Shown: positions 34,461 to 48,220, counted from the stretch's first letter. The stretch: DNA of 64,000 nucleotides from Reticulitermes lucifugus (GCA_026260175.1 JAKCWW010000043.1:20994-84993); one strand, 5' to 3'. Translations and numbers: made by a program. The notes: generated from the letters alone by a model not told the origin.

Positions 34461-35159
34461 TTCCACACAATTGCAGTTAACCCTCCCCTAGCCCAAACTT
34501 ATATATATATCACTCATTTTCAATTTCAGTTTTTCCAGTCAGAAGTCAGGGAGCGTGCCCTTCCATTTGGGTTGCAATGTCCTACATTCCTTTATTTTCT
34601 TGGTTCCTGGGTCATGAAGAAGTCTGGATGAGGAAGAAGATTGTCCATAGAAGCTTTGTGTTTTACACCTTTGACTTTGCAAGTCTGTTTTCTAACAGTG
34701 GATTATGTTGCCAGTGGCTCTCTCTGCTTCTTTATCTGAGTACACTCTCATGTCAGTATACCCTGAATTTTCACACAGTTTATAAATTGTGATGCGAAAA
34801 CATTTCCTTTTCTCTTAAACATATTTGCCTAAAAATGACTGCCTTTGAATTTGACAGTTACCTTATTGACTGGCAATTGCTTGGAGGGGTTATGGAATTT
34901 AGCATAGGTTTCATTCACTGTATCAGCGATTGGCTGTACTTTCCATAGTTGGTCATATTCTTCGTCTTGGTCATGTCTTTTTGAATTATCCACAAAATGT
35001 AAAAAATTACAGTATGTGCAAGAATCTATGGTGTTTCATGGTGTTACATAACCTTGAGTATAAAACTGTTCAAGCCTAGACCAGTAGTCTTGTAGTTTGT
35101 CTCTCAGGTCATGTCCAATGTGTAGAGCTAAGGCAGCAAAAGTAATTATGGCTGGCAGT

Positions 35160-35340
35160 GTAACTCATTCATTCTGTAGTCTGTCTTACAACAGGTCCGT
35201 AGCCTCTTCCAAAGCGAGTTCTCCATTGAGTGTGATCTAGTGCTTCCTCTTTCAGTTTCCAGTATCTTCTCTTTTCCTTAAGGTCATCTGTGTGTAACAT
35301 CTGAAAGAAATAGCCACACCAGCAAAGACAGCAGACAGGC
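35160..35340 (-). mobile_element. probable retroelement ORF tail
   Basis: The minus strand encodes DLKEKRRYWKLKEEALDHT, then RFGRGYGPVVRQTTE and a stop. I recognise this as a phrase recurring in insect repeat proteins and take it as the end of a non-LTR retrotransposon ORF of another family. The family is uncertain. Confidence 0.35.
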
Positions 35341-35971
35341 TGCATCATACAAATGTGATGCAAAACTTATTTCAAGGGCCCAATATGGTTTAACAGGGTG
35401 GGGAGGGAATATTCTGATAAACAAACTTGCCTTTGTGTTCAAGCAGATACAGCCACGTATATCACATCACTATATATCAGCTGAGTCCTGTACAAGGATA
35501 TGCCATAATTGACACATTCTGGGCAGTGACTTTGGTTGACCTTCAGTTTTTGAGCATCATGCTGCATGTTGACTGTAGTCATTGTCCAGCTCCAAAGGGT
35601 TCAAGTGAAAGAACAAATCATTTATAACACAGCTGTAACTGACATAATTAGTTCTTCATTGTATTGCTATGGAGGGATACATTACTACATTTCTTCTTTT
35701 CAGTCTTTTTTTTTTAGATGTACACTATTATCACAGCTTAGTATGGAGCTCACGGTATTAGAGATAAACGTGTAATGTAGACTTATTCATCTTTCAGAAT
35801 TCTATGGCTTTTGCCTGAGATGTTTTTCATTCAAACCAATATTTAATGAGCTTCCCTGTAAGTTGTTTAATCAAGTTAATGTTTAATAAGATCATTTAAA
35901 TGTTCATTATTCATTCAAAATTGCAACTATTGCCACTTTTTTTTTCCTCCACCTCTTCCTGTCCAACTGTC

Positions 35972-36021
35972 ACCACCACCACCACCACCACCACCACTAC
36001 TGCTGCTGCTCCTGCTGCTGT
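35972..36021. repeat. CAC / TGC trinucleotide repeat
   Basis: (CAC)n followed by a CTG/TGC-rich run (actgctgctgctcctgctgc). Not in a coding frame that I recognise. Confidence 0.85.
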
Positions 36022-37199
36022 CATGTGGCCATGTTGTATGTATAAATCATGGCACTAAGTTTCCCCTGGAGTATGCTCCCAGGTTACCAAACACCAGCCC
36101 CCCTCATAGTAATAACCGTTTCATCAGATCATGTCGTCACTTGCTTCATCCATCCAGTAGTGACCATCACTGTGCCCACCATTTTCAATTCTTTGTCTTT
36201 CCACCATCAAGGATTTTATGTAAAGAGAATTGAATATTGATCATAGTCTCATTACAATTCATTTCATACGTAGTGTATGTATATTTAGAGATGCTTGCTA
36301 TGCATAAAACTCATTGATTGAGTAGCAGTGCATATGCAAGTATGATTATGGCATGTAGAGAGTTTCTTTTTGTTATGGATTTTCTGTTTGTACCACAGGG
36401 CATATTTTGGTGGTTCTGTTATTCCAGGCCTAAACATGGTCAGCCTAAGATGTGTAACTATGTGATTTGTAATGACAGTGGCAGAAACTATGAGCCGTAA
36501 TTCTTTCTTACCATTTTGTGAATTCTGTAGTATTTAGCACCCTTTTCTTCATGGATTAGGCAATTTAATTATCATACTGTCCGTGGAATCTTCTTACCAG
36601 AATCATCCAAGTGATAGAAAAATATTGACACTTGTATGGGTTCTTCCTTGCTCAGGTTTTGTTGATTGAGAAGCATTGACATGGCAGTAAGGTTTACTTG
36701 AGCACTGAAGGAAGGTTGCAGTGTTTATGGAGGTTTTCCAGTCTGCTGTAGTTGTACACAAGAGATCCTATGACCACTTCATCTCTGAGCCTCTCATACA
36801 GTTCATGATTTATTGCCAGTATGAGAAGTTTATCAAAACTGGTTCCATTGCAGAAAATTACAAAATAAACAATGGTTGCACAAGACCAAGTAAGTTAGTC
36901 ACTACCATTGCTTTAAAACATGTCTGGAACCATTTCCAAGTTACCCCCAGAGCTGTGAGACTTATTCATGGTGGTACTGACACAGTGACATTTTCAGTCC
37001 TTATTTGGAGTTCTTGCATGCACCTTGGTTTGCTGCAGTAGACATGTTCTTTGAGCATACCTCAGGTCCATCAGTCATGTGGTTTTAACTTTGGTGAACA
37101 GGCAGTCCATTTTAGAGGCCCTGCTCTACCATTCCATTGCTGGGGAAACATATTGTCAAGATGGGGACAAATACATCAAGCAAAGTTGAGTGAAGAACC

Positions 37200-37510
37200 A
37201 TGCAGTTGAAAGTATCGAGAATGCCTGATGTTTAATAGCAGATAGCCATCTACATAGTTGTCTGGCGTATACAAGAATTTGGTACCATTAATTATGTTGT
37301 CGAAAAAAATATGGTTGTATGGTCCATGCAGCAGTTACAGCTCACCACGCATTAATTTTGGGATTGCCCCTTTCAAGTTAGCTAACGGTATGTGGATTAT
37401 GAGTATCCCAAAAGATGCAGTTGTGTTTGTTCACATGACAGCTGGTGCAGAATTTTGCCACATCACTGAACACAACCAAGGTATGAATTTTGGGTCGAAG
37501 GCTCTTTATT
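37200..37510 (-). mobile_element. Tc1/mariner-superfamily transposase relic
   Basis: The minus strand reads VVFSDVAKFCTSCHV, NKHNCIFWDTHNPH and LERGNPKINAWWAV, then QPYFF. This parallels the DDE_3 catalytic core VVFSDEATFHTSGHVNRHN, WGTENPH, RGSPKVNVWCA, GPFFF of insect Tc1/mariner-like elements. The first catalytic Asp lies in FSD. It is interrupted by stops and CpG-poor. It is separate from the mariner in intron 5. Confidence 0.6.
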
Positions 37511-38039
37511 TCCTAAAAAGATGTTGAAACTCGCAAAATGTGCATCTTTTTTTATCTGATGTTAACACCTGCACAGTCTGAACATGTATGATCACATTTG
37601 TAGGTTCTTATTCTGGACTGGCCATGCAGTTCACTGTGGAAGGTCATATTCCCTGCTGAATTGTCTGGTGGATTTTTTGGGACTTACCAAAAATGCCTTC
37701 TGTGTTAAAGCAGTGCCGCCAACAAATCTGCTTGTTCTTGGACAACCACTGTTTCATTTTTAATTGCAACAGAACCAGTTTTTATGAACCTCTCAGACAG
37801 ACTGTGAATCACCTGTCAGGAGGGTGGGTCACAGTTGAAATGGTCATGATATCTGCTGCATGTGGCTGGGGGAGATTATTAGACCTCCAGACAAGCTGCA
37901 GCCTTCCTTTGTTGCTGCAGAGTCAGCCTGGTTGACTTTTCAGTGCTTCTCAATCCACAAAACGTGCAGAAGAAGAAAGAAGAACAATACATGTGTTANC
38001 CCCCAATATTATTTGGTCACTCTGCAGATTTGCAGCTTG

Positions 38040-38150
38040 TACTGAGCTAGTTGATGAGGTGGATGTGTTGTGTGAATTTGTGAAGCTGTCAGAATAAACC
38101 CTGTGGTCCCCAAGGGGTCCACAGTCCACAGGTTGGAAACCACTGCTTGA
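38040..38150. repeat. possible DNA-element end
   Basis: Contains ggtccacagtccacaggttg then gaaaccactgcttga, a phrase common at hAT-type element ends. No matching partner end found nearby. One N call lies at 37999. Confidence 0.25.
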
Positions 38151-40639
38151 CACTTATAGACTGCAGATGCAGCTTCACATATACCTTGTCACAAGCGCAA
38201 GTGTGTAGATAGTTCAATAAGTTTGTGGACAGTTAGATCTGGTTAGGTACCAGTGTCTCTGGAGACGATATTGTAGTGATGAGACCCAAATTTTAAATTG
38301 ATGCACGATGCACCTGCAGTTTCTGCATTTGTTCACAAGGCTGGCTCTGTTTATTGTCTGACACATCAATTTATAATGCAAATGTGAATGTTGTCTTGGA
38401 ATTAGTATATGCTACAAACTAAGTTTTCTGGTGGTATGTTTTCAGACAAGAGCTTTGTGTACAATTGTTACTTCATTAACCTATATGAGGTTGGTAGTGT
38501 CCCATAATGTTTCAGAGAAGTTTCTTGTGAATTCCAAACCACACATTGATAAGCCTGCAACTGTTGTTATGAAACCATAGTACTGGGCTTAACATTATAA
38601 TCCTTGGGTTCTGTACTGTGCTATTGAAATTGTCTGTTTTTGCTGAGTCACCCATAAAATAATGTGTAGTGTTTTTCCATTGTTGGTCTGTCCACAAATT
38701 CTGTTTAGCTTTGTATTATATTTTACCATGGCAGATAATTTACTGTTTTACAAGTAGTGTCATTTTGTTCTTCATTCGTGTTATTGGTAAATAATTTGTG
38801 TTGAGCATTAATTTGTTTGTTTGTTCTTCTTCCTCTCTCTCTCTCTCNCCCCCCCCCTTGAATGCTATGACACAGTGTCAAAGTCCTGGTCTCCAAGCAC
38901 CACTGCTCTTTTTTAATGGCCATGAATCAGAGTTGGTACATCACTAATCTAGTGAATATAGCATAAATAAGAAAAGTGTGTATAATTCCACCGATTTCAA
39001 TTGATACTTATTTAAAAATTCTTTGATATATTTGCTAAATAAACACATTTTATTCTCTTCACTATACCAAGAAATTATGGTAAGCAGCAAATCATGAATG
39101 GACAGGAATATCTAATACAGGACTAGATCAACATCAAATGCAAGCAGCTTGTATTGTTAAGACCCATTTTTCCACTTGATATTGACATACCAGTCTGTAT
39201 AAGAACACAGCATTATCAGTCAACCATAATCCTGTGTTGGGACTTGTTAGTGCAGCTGAAGTTTATCACGTGGCTTAATTATGTGTGGAAGTTTGATGGC
39301 TTTATATGAACTGCACAACATTGTGTAGTTAAATTGTATAGGAAGAGCACAAATGTAACAAAGAATGAAAGGAAAAGAATTTGACTGTGGCATTGTCTGA
39401 ACAGAGTTTGAAGTGTTAGAATGTTGTGTAAACTGGTTTCTGTTCACAGTTTTAAAAAGGAGTATCGAGTAACATTGTGAAGTTAGCGCTGACAGCTACC
39501 CTTCACATTTGGAAGTAATGTAGTAGTACAGAATGTGCCTGTAAACATGTCCATGAGCATTGCAGTTGTCACAGGAGCCTATATTTGCCAGGAATGTAGA
39601 GTCTTTTATTCCCTTGCAGTTCAACTTACCTTATTTCATAGAAGAAATTGTAAGTGCTAACATCCATCTCCTGTGCAGGCCTCACATGTTGTGAATATAT
39701 TTCTTGAATTTTTTTTTCTTCCTCCCCCCTCCCCCCAGTCTTACAAAGAATGTGGGTTGTTCATCTCAAATCTGGACATCTAGAAGGCTACCTTCCATGG
39801 GTTATTTATTGTTTCTTATAAAAACACAGGCCCTGTGATTTTGTGCATGCACACTGCACACCATACTCCTGAATTTAAGGTCATGCAAAGGAACTTCATG
39901 CACTGCATGGGGATTTTCAAAACACCAGTACCCGTTTAATGCAAACTATGCCTCATTTGACAAAAACATGAGTTCCAAATTGAGAAATCCATTGGCTACT
40001 GATTCCTGAAACCACCTGCAGTATCAGCTTCTCCCTTTCCAGCCTAAAGGAAAGGGGTGTTGTATGGCTGTAATTTTATGTGGGTGTAGATTTAAAAGTT
40101 TTGTTATGCTGGGAGCTGAGGAGTTTGACATCCCTCTTTGAACAGATAACTGGCATAGAGATTCTCTGGGACTTGCTTCTGAGCAACAGTGTCACCCAAT
40201 ATCTCTTTAGTTAACATATAACTTTTTTTTTTCTGTCTCTCTTTCCCAGTACCTAATGTGTCATTCAGATTTTTCTCCTGTTTTGTGTATTGTTCTTTTA
40301 TATGGCACTGTTGACAAGGGATTTGTTTTACAAAACTTTTCGTTACATTTTTTCCATGATACATACTTCTCAAATGTATTGCAAATGGAAATGTTCAACA
40401 GAATACATTTCTCACATGCACTGCCTACTCACTATATATGACTGAGCACCCATCTCACATTCAAGTGCTGATGAGAGGAAGGTCATATGTGCCGAGTCCC
40501 GCAAATCATTATTATATTTTCATATGCTTCAGGACATGATTAGAGATACTCTGTGTGTATTTTTTTTAAATATGTTATTCAAGAGTGCTGTCAGTTGCTA
40601 AACTTATGCAGCATTGGTGATAGATGAATTAATGTGTAT

Positions 40640-40860
40640 GAAGCATTATTGGCATGATACTGACCAGGGAAAACCAAATTACCCAGAGAAAACCTGTCAC
40701 AGTGCCACTTTTTCCACCCCAAACCCCATGTGGATAGGCCTGGTATTGAACCCAGGTCTTCTTGGTGAAAGACCGGCAACTGCGTGGAATGTGATATTGA
40801 GTCCACCTTGATATTATACCAGTGAGGATACTTGGCTGTTTTTCCTGTCATTGTTGATGT
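40640..40860 (-). repeat. SINE-like repeat, family D
   Basis: Antisense: actgaccagggaaaaccaaa, acctgtcacagtgccacttt and tattgaacccagg (B-box complement). The same blocks occur in sense at 53985-54150 and again at 63855-64000. Confidence 0.6.
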
Positions 40861-42851
40861 ATGTAATGTCTTGCTCTACATGGGGAGTAAACAGAAGTGA
40901 GAGGTGTCACTGTGTCTGGTAGCCTGTGGAGAATCTGGTTCTTATTGTTGGTTATAATCAAGAGGCTTTGTACAATGTGACACCATTCTCATCTACAGGC
41001 ACAAATTCTCAGTAACTGTTGTCTGATAATAGAACACCAAAGTTTTTGACAAATGTAATATTTATGAACAGCCCCAGAAATGTTCATGTTAGTTACTCAT
41101 CAAGTTCATTAATGTAGTGAGGAATATGTCAGTCTAGGCCACCCTTTTAACATGGCAAGGAATCTACTTTTTTATATTTTCTGGCTTTGTATGAATTCCG
41201 TTTTGCTGACTAAGTTCTAGGACTTCTCCACAAACAGCTGGGACATTAGGACAGGACAGGTGGACAGGTTTTGGAGCTAAGCAATATAAAAGTTATGTTT
41301 TTTTTTAAACATCTTGTTAAATTATGTATTTTTTGTGCAGTACATTCCTTGTGACTCATGTGCAGAATGTGATCTCAGCTCTTGGGGTATCAGCTGTTGA
41401 AATTATTAAAAACTTTACTGCAATTAGGCTTCAGAATATCACAGTTGAGAAGTTGGCACTTGTCAATTGTATTTAGGATTTACTCCAAATGTCAGCTGGG
41501 CTGTTATATGCTGTCATTGACGTTCTTCATGGCCACCTTCAGTTTCTTCAGGCAACATACACATATACACATGTGTCCTTTTCTTGGAGCCAGCACTGTA
41601 GACCAGTTTAAGCCCTTAGTACTAAGGGATTTCATTTGATCCCATTTTACATTGTTCATCACTTTGGATACCATTGCTTTGGACAGTTTTGAGCAAAGGA
41701 TGTAATTCCCAGCCAAGAACTGAGACCACATTTTTTTTATAAGTGATTGTCAAATATTTGTGCTAGCCTTTCGTGTTGGACAGTTCGAACAGAGAATGCT
41801 ACTCAAAGCTGAAAACTCAACCAGCATAGTTTCATTGTAAAAGTGATTGTCAGATATGTATGTAAACTGAGATTGAGGTTATAGTAGTTTCCAGACTTTC
41901 ACAGTGGTTAGTGATTGAGGTTGTTGCTGCCTTGGTAGTTACAGTTTTGAATGGAGAAATAACGTGTGAATGTAAATTAGTGTAATGCAATGGAAGTGAG
42001 AGTTCGGTTCCTTTGTAGAAATTGAAATATTATTCACTCTTCGGTAACACCAGTTTATGTTGCAGTGTAAGTGTTTTAAATGTCAGGTCATGTTTCGTTA
42101 AAATCGATGACTTTAACCCTTCAGTGTGGAGCTTTGAGTATACTCACATGCCCTGCACATCATATGCTGCAGAGTGCCAAGTATACTCATGACACACAGG
42201 TAAAATGTAAATATTCTTAAATACTGCTCTTGCATTGTGCTGTGGACTGGGGTTTAAAAGCCCCCGTATTGAAGGAATAACTAAATCGGACATTTTACTT
42301 TGTAATAGGCAGTCATGTTTGGTTTGCGACGGGTGGATATTTGTCCGTGAATTGTCATTTCATTGGATTATGCAGTGATCCTTAATATGACAGTTTACTT
42401 TTTGAAAATATAAAAAATATGGTTCCAGTTTAACCACTTTACCGTACAAAGTAATGTTTGAAGGAGCATTTTTTACTGTACAGTTATAATGCCTCTTCAT
42501 GTCTTGCGCTTCAGAATTAAGGAGACAGTTTGATACCTTCCAGCTGGATTACACTGTTTTAAGTGTTTAATTTCTGACAATGTAATTATGTTAACCAGCC
42601 ATTACAGAACACCATTCACTGGGTATTTTATTAGTCCTCTTATAAATGATGTAATAAGTGTTGTGAAGAACTTTCCATTTCTGGTCTTTGCTTTGACTTA
42701 GTGTTGGCCTCATTCCACCCTCTAATGTTTCATATGCATCTATTATAAATACTTTTTTGCCAGGTTTGTCTGGATCTCCATGTTCTTTGCTATGAAATTT
42801 CTGTTATTTATTTTCATGACCTGATGCTCAGCATTATTACAGTTTGGTTTC

Positions 42852-42856
<5 letters not shown>

Positions 42857-42897
<41 letters not shown>

Positions 42898-42898
42898 G
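42857..42898. repeat. TA dinucleotide repeat
   Basis: tatatata run with one interruption (tatacata). Confidence 0.9.
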
Positions 42899-44369
42899 AG
42901 ACATTGAACAGTAAAACTAACATTGTGATCTAGTGAGTCCCTTTGGTTGCCAGTTTGTTAACAAAGAAGCATATTAGAAGCCCCAAGGAACCGAATTAGA
43001 TACTGATTCATTTCTGAATTTGAGTTTCCATGTAGTAGTTGGTTTGGTCCAGACAGGTTTGTAGTGATATGACAAGTAGCCAGAGGGCTTAATACCTCAA
43101 CACGTGGAGGGTGAGAACACCTGCATCAAAGGTCACAAGACTCATAAAGTTGTTTCTGTGAACAAAGGTTATAGTCCACTATACATTCCAAAAATTAACC
43201 TTTTAAAACAATTATTATTGCCATTTCTAGTTGTAAAGGTTGAATTAGTGCACACCTGTCACATGTTGCTTTAAATAATGTTTATGATACCAAATTATAT
43301 TTTCTGAAAAATAAGAAGTAAAATTGAATTGATTGTGGATTGAATATACTGTTCATTGAAATATTGTACATAGTTATTTTGGGATGTTACTTGTTGTGAT
43401 TATTTTATTCAAGATTTATGTCTGATTAAGATGTGTCATCCCCTTGTGCATTTTTATAATGTTTACTGTTCAAGTTTGGAGAAGAGTTTATTGTGTGGTT
43501 GTCAAGTTACATTATATATATACACTATATACATACCTTTATCTGTGGGATAAGGAAGGGTGCAAGTTTCAAGAATTTGGTAATGAATGAATGGATGGAT
43601 GGATATATGGATGTGCGTGCTTGTGAAAAGTGAGCGAGCTTGACTATGCCAAGCGTCTTGATTAACTTGTCTTGGAGCTTCATCTTTAGGCCTATTCTTT
43701 CATTGTAAAGATTAATGGTAGTGTGACATTTGCAATTAAAGCCATTAAAGGGTAATACTGGAATTGTACTGAAATGTTAATGTGTACCTTTGAATTTATG
43801 TGATTAAAACTTGCCTTGTCCATATTTATAATCTCTCTAAACACTTACAGATGATGGAAGTTTTCGTGGTTGTTGGTTGAGGCTTGTGTTTGGTTTCTTT
43901 GAGTAATTGTTTTTCACCCTGAAACTACCCAACCAAAATACTGCATTACCACCCACATCTACCAGCATAAGACTTACAGGGAAGTGGGATGGCATACAGT
44001 CAATTATCTTTCAGCTTCAGTTTGATTAATCTCTTTGCTGCAGTTATTGAATGTCCCTTGTTTCATCCTGGTGGTTCTGTCCTGCTGAAACTAAGTAGCC
44101 CGTGTCCAAATCTTGTGGTCTCCTTGTGTGAGTTGTAATTACTCAGTCCATTTCTGAAACGTAACCATGAACATAAGCCATATTTTGGGAATACTTTAAA
44201 GTATGTTAGTTTGTATATTGGCCAATGTGTAATACAGACCTGGCCATTAGTATTTTTGATCTACTCCCATTTCCCTGTTCATTGCATTGTGGCATACATG
44301 AAATGTAAGCAACATGTGTGACCCTTGTATTCAATTTATTATACCAACCAAATTCACATTATTAGTTAC

Positions 44370-44440
44370 ATATGGGTGTTAAACACGTAGCTCCGACATG
44401 TTTCAGTACAAGTGTACCATCTTCAGGGAGCACAATATGC
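44370..44440. repeat. foldback-family motif
   Basis: tccgacatgtttcagtacaa followed by ccatcttcaggg, the decayed form of the ACATGTTTCGG...CATCATCAGG pair seen in foldback elements elsewhere in the window. Confidence 0.4.
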
Positions 44441-46979
44441 CAGGTTTAAAACCAATTGTCAGTGATAAGCTATTATTTATAAGGTTCCACAGTCTGTAGT
44501 AGGCACAAAAGTAACTCTGTTTGACACTCATTGAATCCTTCACAATTTACATCATGACAGTTCAAATTATGTTTCTGAAGCCCACCAACATGTATAGGTA
44601 TTTCTGTAAATATTCGTCAGGCAGAAAAGTCACACATATCGTTGTTTTGCAGAGCGTGATGGCCGTAGCCTCCTACAGACCACACGTGCATTTAACACAT
44701 TCACTAGAAGTTACATGAAACTTTCAATTTGTGCTGTTACATTTTTCTGCATGAAACATATGTGACATGTTCCCATCTTCAGTACAGCGCTTGAACTGGG
44801 ACCAGAATGTTATTGCATTTGATACAAAAAATTAAAAGCACTCTTTTTGATACATGAACACTAAATATTTACCTTCTCACTGGAGCATTTACCCCTCAAG
44901 ATTATTTCCCAAAAGGAACTGCCCAAATGAACCTGGTTCCTGTCAGATTGCCTGTACATTGTACTGTATTCTGTATTCTTTCACTGACCTAGTAACTGCC
45001 TCTGCAGATATGGCATTCCTTGATATGGAGTGCTAGTCCCAAATCTTAACCCTTTCTTCATCACTCTCTCACTCTGAACTAGGAACAGTAATGTCCTACC
45101 AGAGGGGTTTGGGCAGTTGCTTCAGAAAAGCGTGACTTGCCCCATCCTACTCACAGATCAGAGATTTTAAATCAGTTACAATTTGTCTTCCTGTCGAGAA
45201 ACATCTCTTTTAAAGTGTTTACTAAACCTAGGTGTGTGTGCAGTGAATGGAAAGATCCTGATGTAAAAGACAGGATATTAGTAAGTAAATACTTCTTACA
45301 TTTCCTCTGATATGTGTTTCATTCAGGACTTGATTTTTGTGTGAAAATTCAAAGCGCACAATTATCTGTCGACAAGAGACCCAGTCATGGACAGTCTGAA
45401 CTCATGAGTGTTGGTTCATATCAAATAGCTTGCATCTGCATTTCATTCCCAGACGTGATCCCACTATCATGCAGTTTTTGTTGTTAATTAAGTGCATGTA
45501 AGCTTGTATTTTGTTGCAACTAAAGTACTGGAGTGTTGAGTAAAAAGTAAAATCAAAGAAATATCGTATTTAATATTTCGATAAATTAGGAATATGAAAA
45601 ATGGTAGATTGACAGATATGAAATCCATTTAATAAATTCTGTAGTTTGCAAGATTTCAGGCTTCAGCCCTGGTGTAGGTGATGTCTGTGCGTTTGTCGGT
45701 TGTTAGCAGTGTACGAGTATGTTGGTAGTTTACCTATGTTTTGGGACAGCCTATCAGTCCCATTTCAACAGTAAAGCAGTCCAAGAATATGGGACCAAAT
45801 TGTGTAGTTTGTTTTATTCATGAAAAAATGCAGTATGTGTATATTTTTTTATTGGGAAAATGATTTATCTGAGCGAAGTTAATGGAATTCAGTGTGATAC
45901 TTGACACTGTCTATTTTTGGCTGTCTTGTTGTAGGTAGGAGTGTTTGAGAGTTTGTGTCATTCACTCGTATTTTAAATTTTAAGTCTGTGCAAATTAATA
46001 TCTGAAGTTTTATTTCACTCACATTTTTTTGAACACTGAAGAAAAATAATTCAGCCTTCTCTATCCTTCTCTTTAAATGGATCAGTAATGAAAGACAGAC
46101 TGAATGTATGGCATTTCTTTTATATACATGGACACATGTATGTTTTGTAGGGTGCAGAAGCTACTACAAGTGCACCTCCCCTACTTTCCATTCAAAAAAT
46201 TAGTTCAACAAAGTCGTTACTTAGAATTAAAAACAAAAGTCAGAATGAAGGCAAAAGGACACAGAAAAGGAAGAAAGGTTGATATTAAAGAAAAAGAATC
46301 AAACTGGAAACAAGGTTTGAAAGTTCAGTAGCAGCAGTACATATATCTATGCTCACCCATCAAAGCAAAGAGAAAGCTAACAATCATGCATGCATTGAAA
46401 CAGAAGCATAACTGAGTAAACTAAATGAAATTCCCATTGCTGGGGAAAGACACTGCATCAAGTTCATAAACAAATACAAGCACATCATCCCAGAAGACGA
46501 ATCAACTAGTGAACTGTCAGAGCCAAGTCTGTTGTGGATATAAATCATAAACAGCCCTACACCTTATATAGGTAATTATTTTATATGACAACTCGGTTGC
46601 CACATCCTGTCCGGTCGTTTATTGTATTAACATAGCCCACACGCAACTGAGTAGCTGTTTGAATTGATGAACGATGTCAGGCAAAATAAGGTTCCCGTAT
46701 GTAAAATGTTGCTTGTAAATCAACATATACAAACATGGTGATTGTGCAAAATTTCGACGTCGTACGTTATTTACCTTATACAGGATCTGTACTAAGTAAC
46801 AAATTTTCACGAAAATGAAAAGATCAATTCAATGTATTAGTGCTGATTTGACAGCCTAATGACCAATTACAAAATTTGCAAATACTGTACGATCTACATA
46901 CATACAAATTTAAAAAACACGATTAAAAATACTAATAATACTTTGTATAGCAAGAAGTTTGTGAAATACAAAAAAGGGG

Positions 46980-47192
46980 AAGGTCATCATGTAACATACC
47001 ATGAAGGCACAGACGGTAGGGTAAGGTATGACTCATAATAAGTACTTAAGCTCGGTCCGAGGTGGGAGTGGGTGGTCAACGCCTCGAACTAGCCGCTTTA
47101 GCGCTAGGGAAAGGACCCCGGCACCCATTGTAGAGGAGGCTGGGTGGGTCGAGCGTCAGTCTGGACGGGTGTGGAGAAAAAATCTCTTGCCC
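46980..47192 (-). repeat. tRNA-derived SINE, family A, head missing
   Basis: Antisense, from taacataccatgaaggcaca to aaatctcttgcccc, where the tRNA-like head should begin but the sequence diverges. Confidence 0.7.
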
Positions 47193-48006
47193 CATTTCTG
47201 AAATGCAAAGTAGGCTTTGTGCGTGTTGGTCGGAACTTTTCTTTGCATTTATGAAGGAAAGCAGACCTAAAATTCACAAATTTTCTGTGAATTTGACACT
47301 TGGAAATTACAACACGACGTTGGCAATTTACAGCACTACTTCTTGGGCGAGCGCACACCAAGCAAACTGGACACCGCAACGCAACGGCAATTTCCAAGAA
47401 GCGTCACTTGTTTCGAGCAGGAAATCAGTTGACCCATTAGTAAGCGCACACTGAGGAAACGGACTAGTTGGTCGCTTCTTCAGTGTGGCTGAACACGTGG
47501 TTGCAATTTTTCGGTGTTGTGCCCTTAATTTCTGTAATGTCACTGGCAGCCGCCACTTGTGTACTAAACATCGGTAGTGCAGAGCGCAAAATACTCGAAA
47601 CGCAGTAAAATTGAAAACCGGTACTAGCACGACGAAATAATCGATGAAGGCAAACATAACATATAAAATCTGAACAGCATATCAACATGGTAAGTTCATC
47701 GTAACATACGCAAGGCTTATCTGCGCTACACAACGGAAAAAATCGATAAAGACCAGCGGCAAGCCAGTTACTCGAGTAAATATCTGGACAGTTACCAATT
47801 CAATTTTAACATTTAATTTGTAAATCTGTTTCAATAAATAGGTCCTAAGGAAGATTCATAAGAAATCTTAAAGCAACATCATAGTATTTACACAACCGTC
47901 TACCTACATGCTACACTATAAAACACTACAACATTAAAGTAAATATACGTTTTAATAGTTGACAGACCTCTAAAAAAATGTTACCTTGATTTGGTCACTT
48001 TGGCCT

Positions 48007-48024
48007 TTAGGTTAGGTTAGGTTA
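48007..48024 (+). repeat. short TTAGG array
   Basis: Three TTAGG units plus TTA, the arthropod telomere repeat unit, just before SINE A at 48032. A similar two-unit piece lies near 48742. Confidence 0.6.
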
Positions 48025-48031
48025 TTTATTT

Positions 48032-48220
48032 TCCAGACCGGCCCTGGGGCCAACTCAGCCTCCTCTAAATGGGTACCGGGGGTAAAACGGCCGGGGCGTG
48101 GAGTTGACTACCCACCCTCATCTAGTGCCAGGGTTAAAGAAAGAGTAGAGCTATACCTCTACTCCCCCTCTGGGCCTTCATGGCCTGTTTTAGGGAGAAC
48201 TTTACCTTTACTTTACTTTT
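48032..48220 (+). repeat. tRNA-derived SINE, family A, 5'-truncated
   Basis: Starts ccggccctggggccaactca, runs through ctatacctctactccccctc to tttacctttactttactttt. It lacks the tRNA head. Confidence 0.75.

Larger units (their letters stand above)
30547..46500 (+). other. CpG-depleted 3' region: usp 3' UTR and/or neighbour
   Basis: No host coding exon recognised over 16 kb. The first clear AATAAA I see after the stop is at 32510-32515, which would give a 3' UTR near 2 kb. CpG depletion continues well past it (7 CpG in 45541-46080 by hand count), so transcription may run further. It holds LINE tails, piggyBac and Tc1/mariner relics, SINE D and microsatellites. Confidence 0.55.

Noticed and set aside
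36721-37041. 106-residue + strand frame
   Set aside because: Lies beside the Tc1/mariner relic of the other strand and shows no family motif.
46104-46331. 75-residue Lys-rich frame near the end of the CpG-poor block
   Set aside because: Simple Lys-rich composition, no recognised domain; might be the end of a transcript, but not supported as coding.
47203-47733. Overlapping short frames in CpG-rich DNA after SINE A
   Set aside because: No family match or clear splice sites; could be a repeat or a promoter region, but nothing supports a gene.
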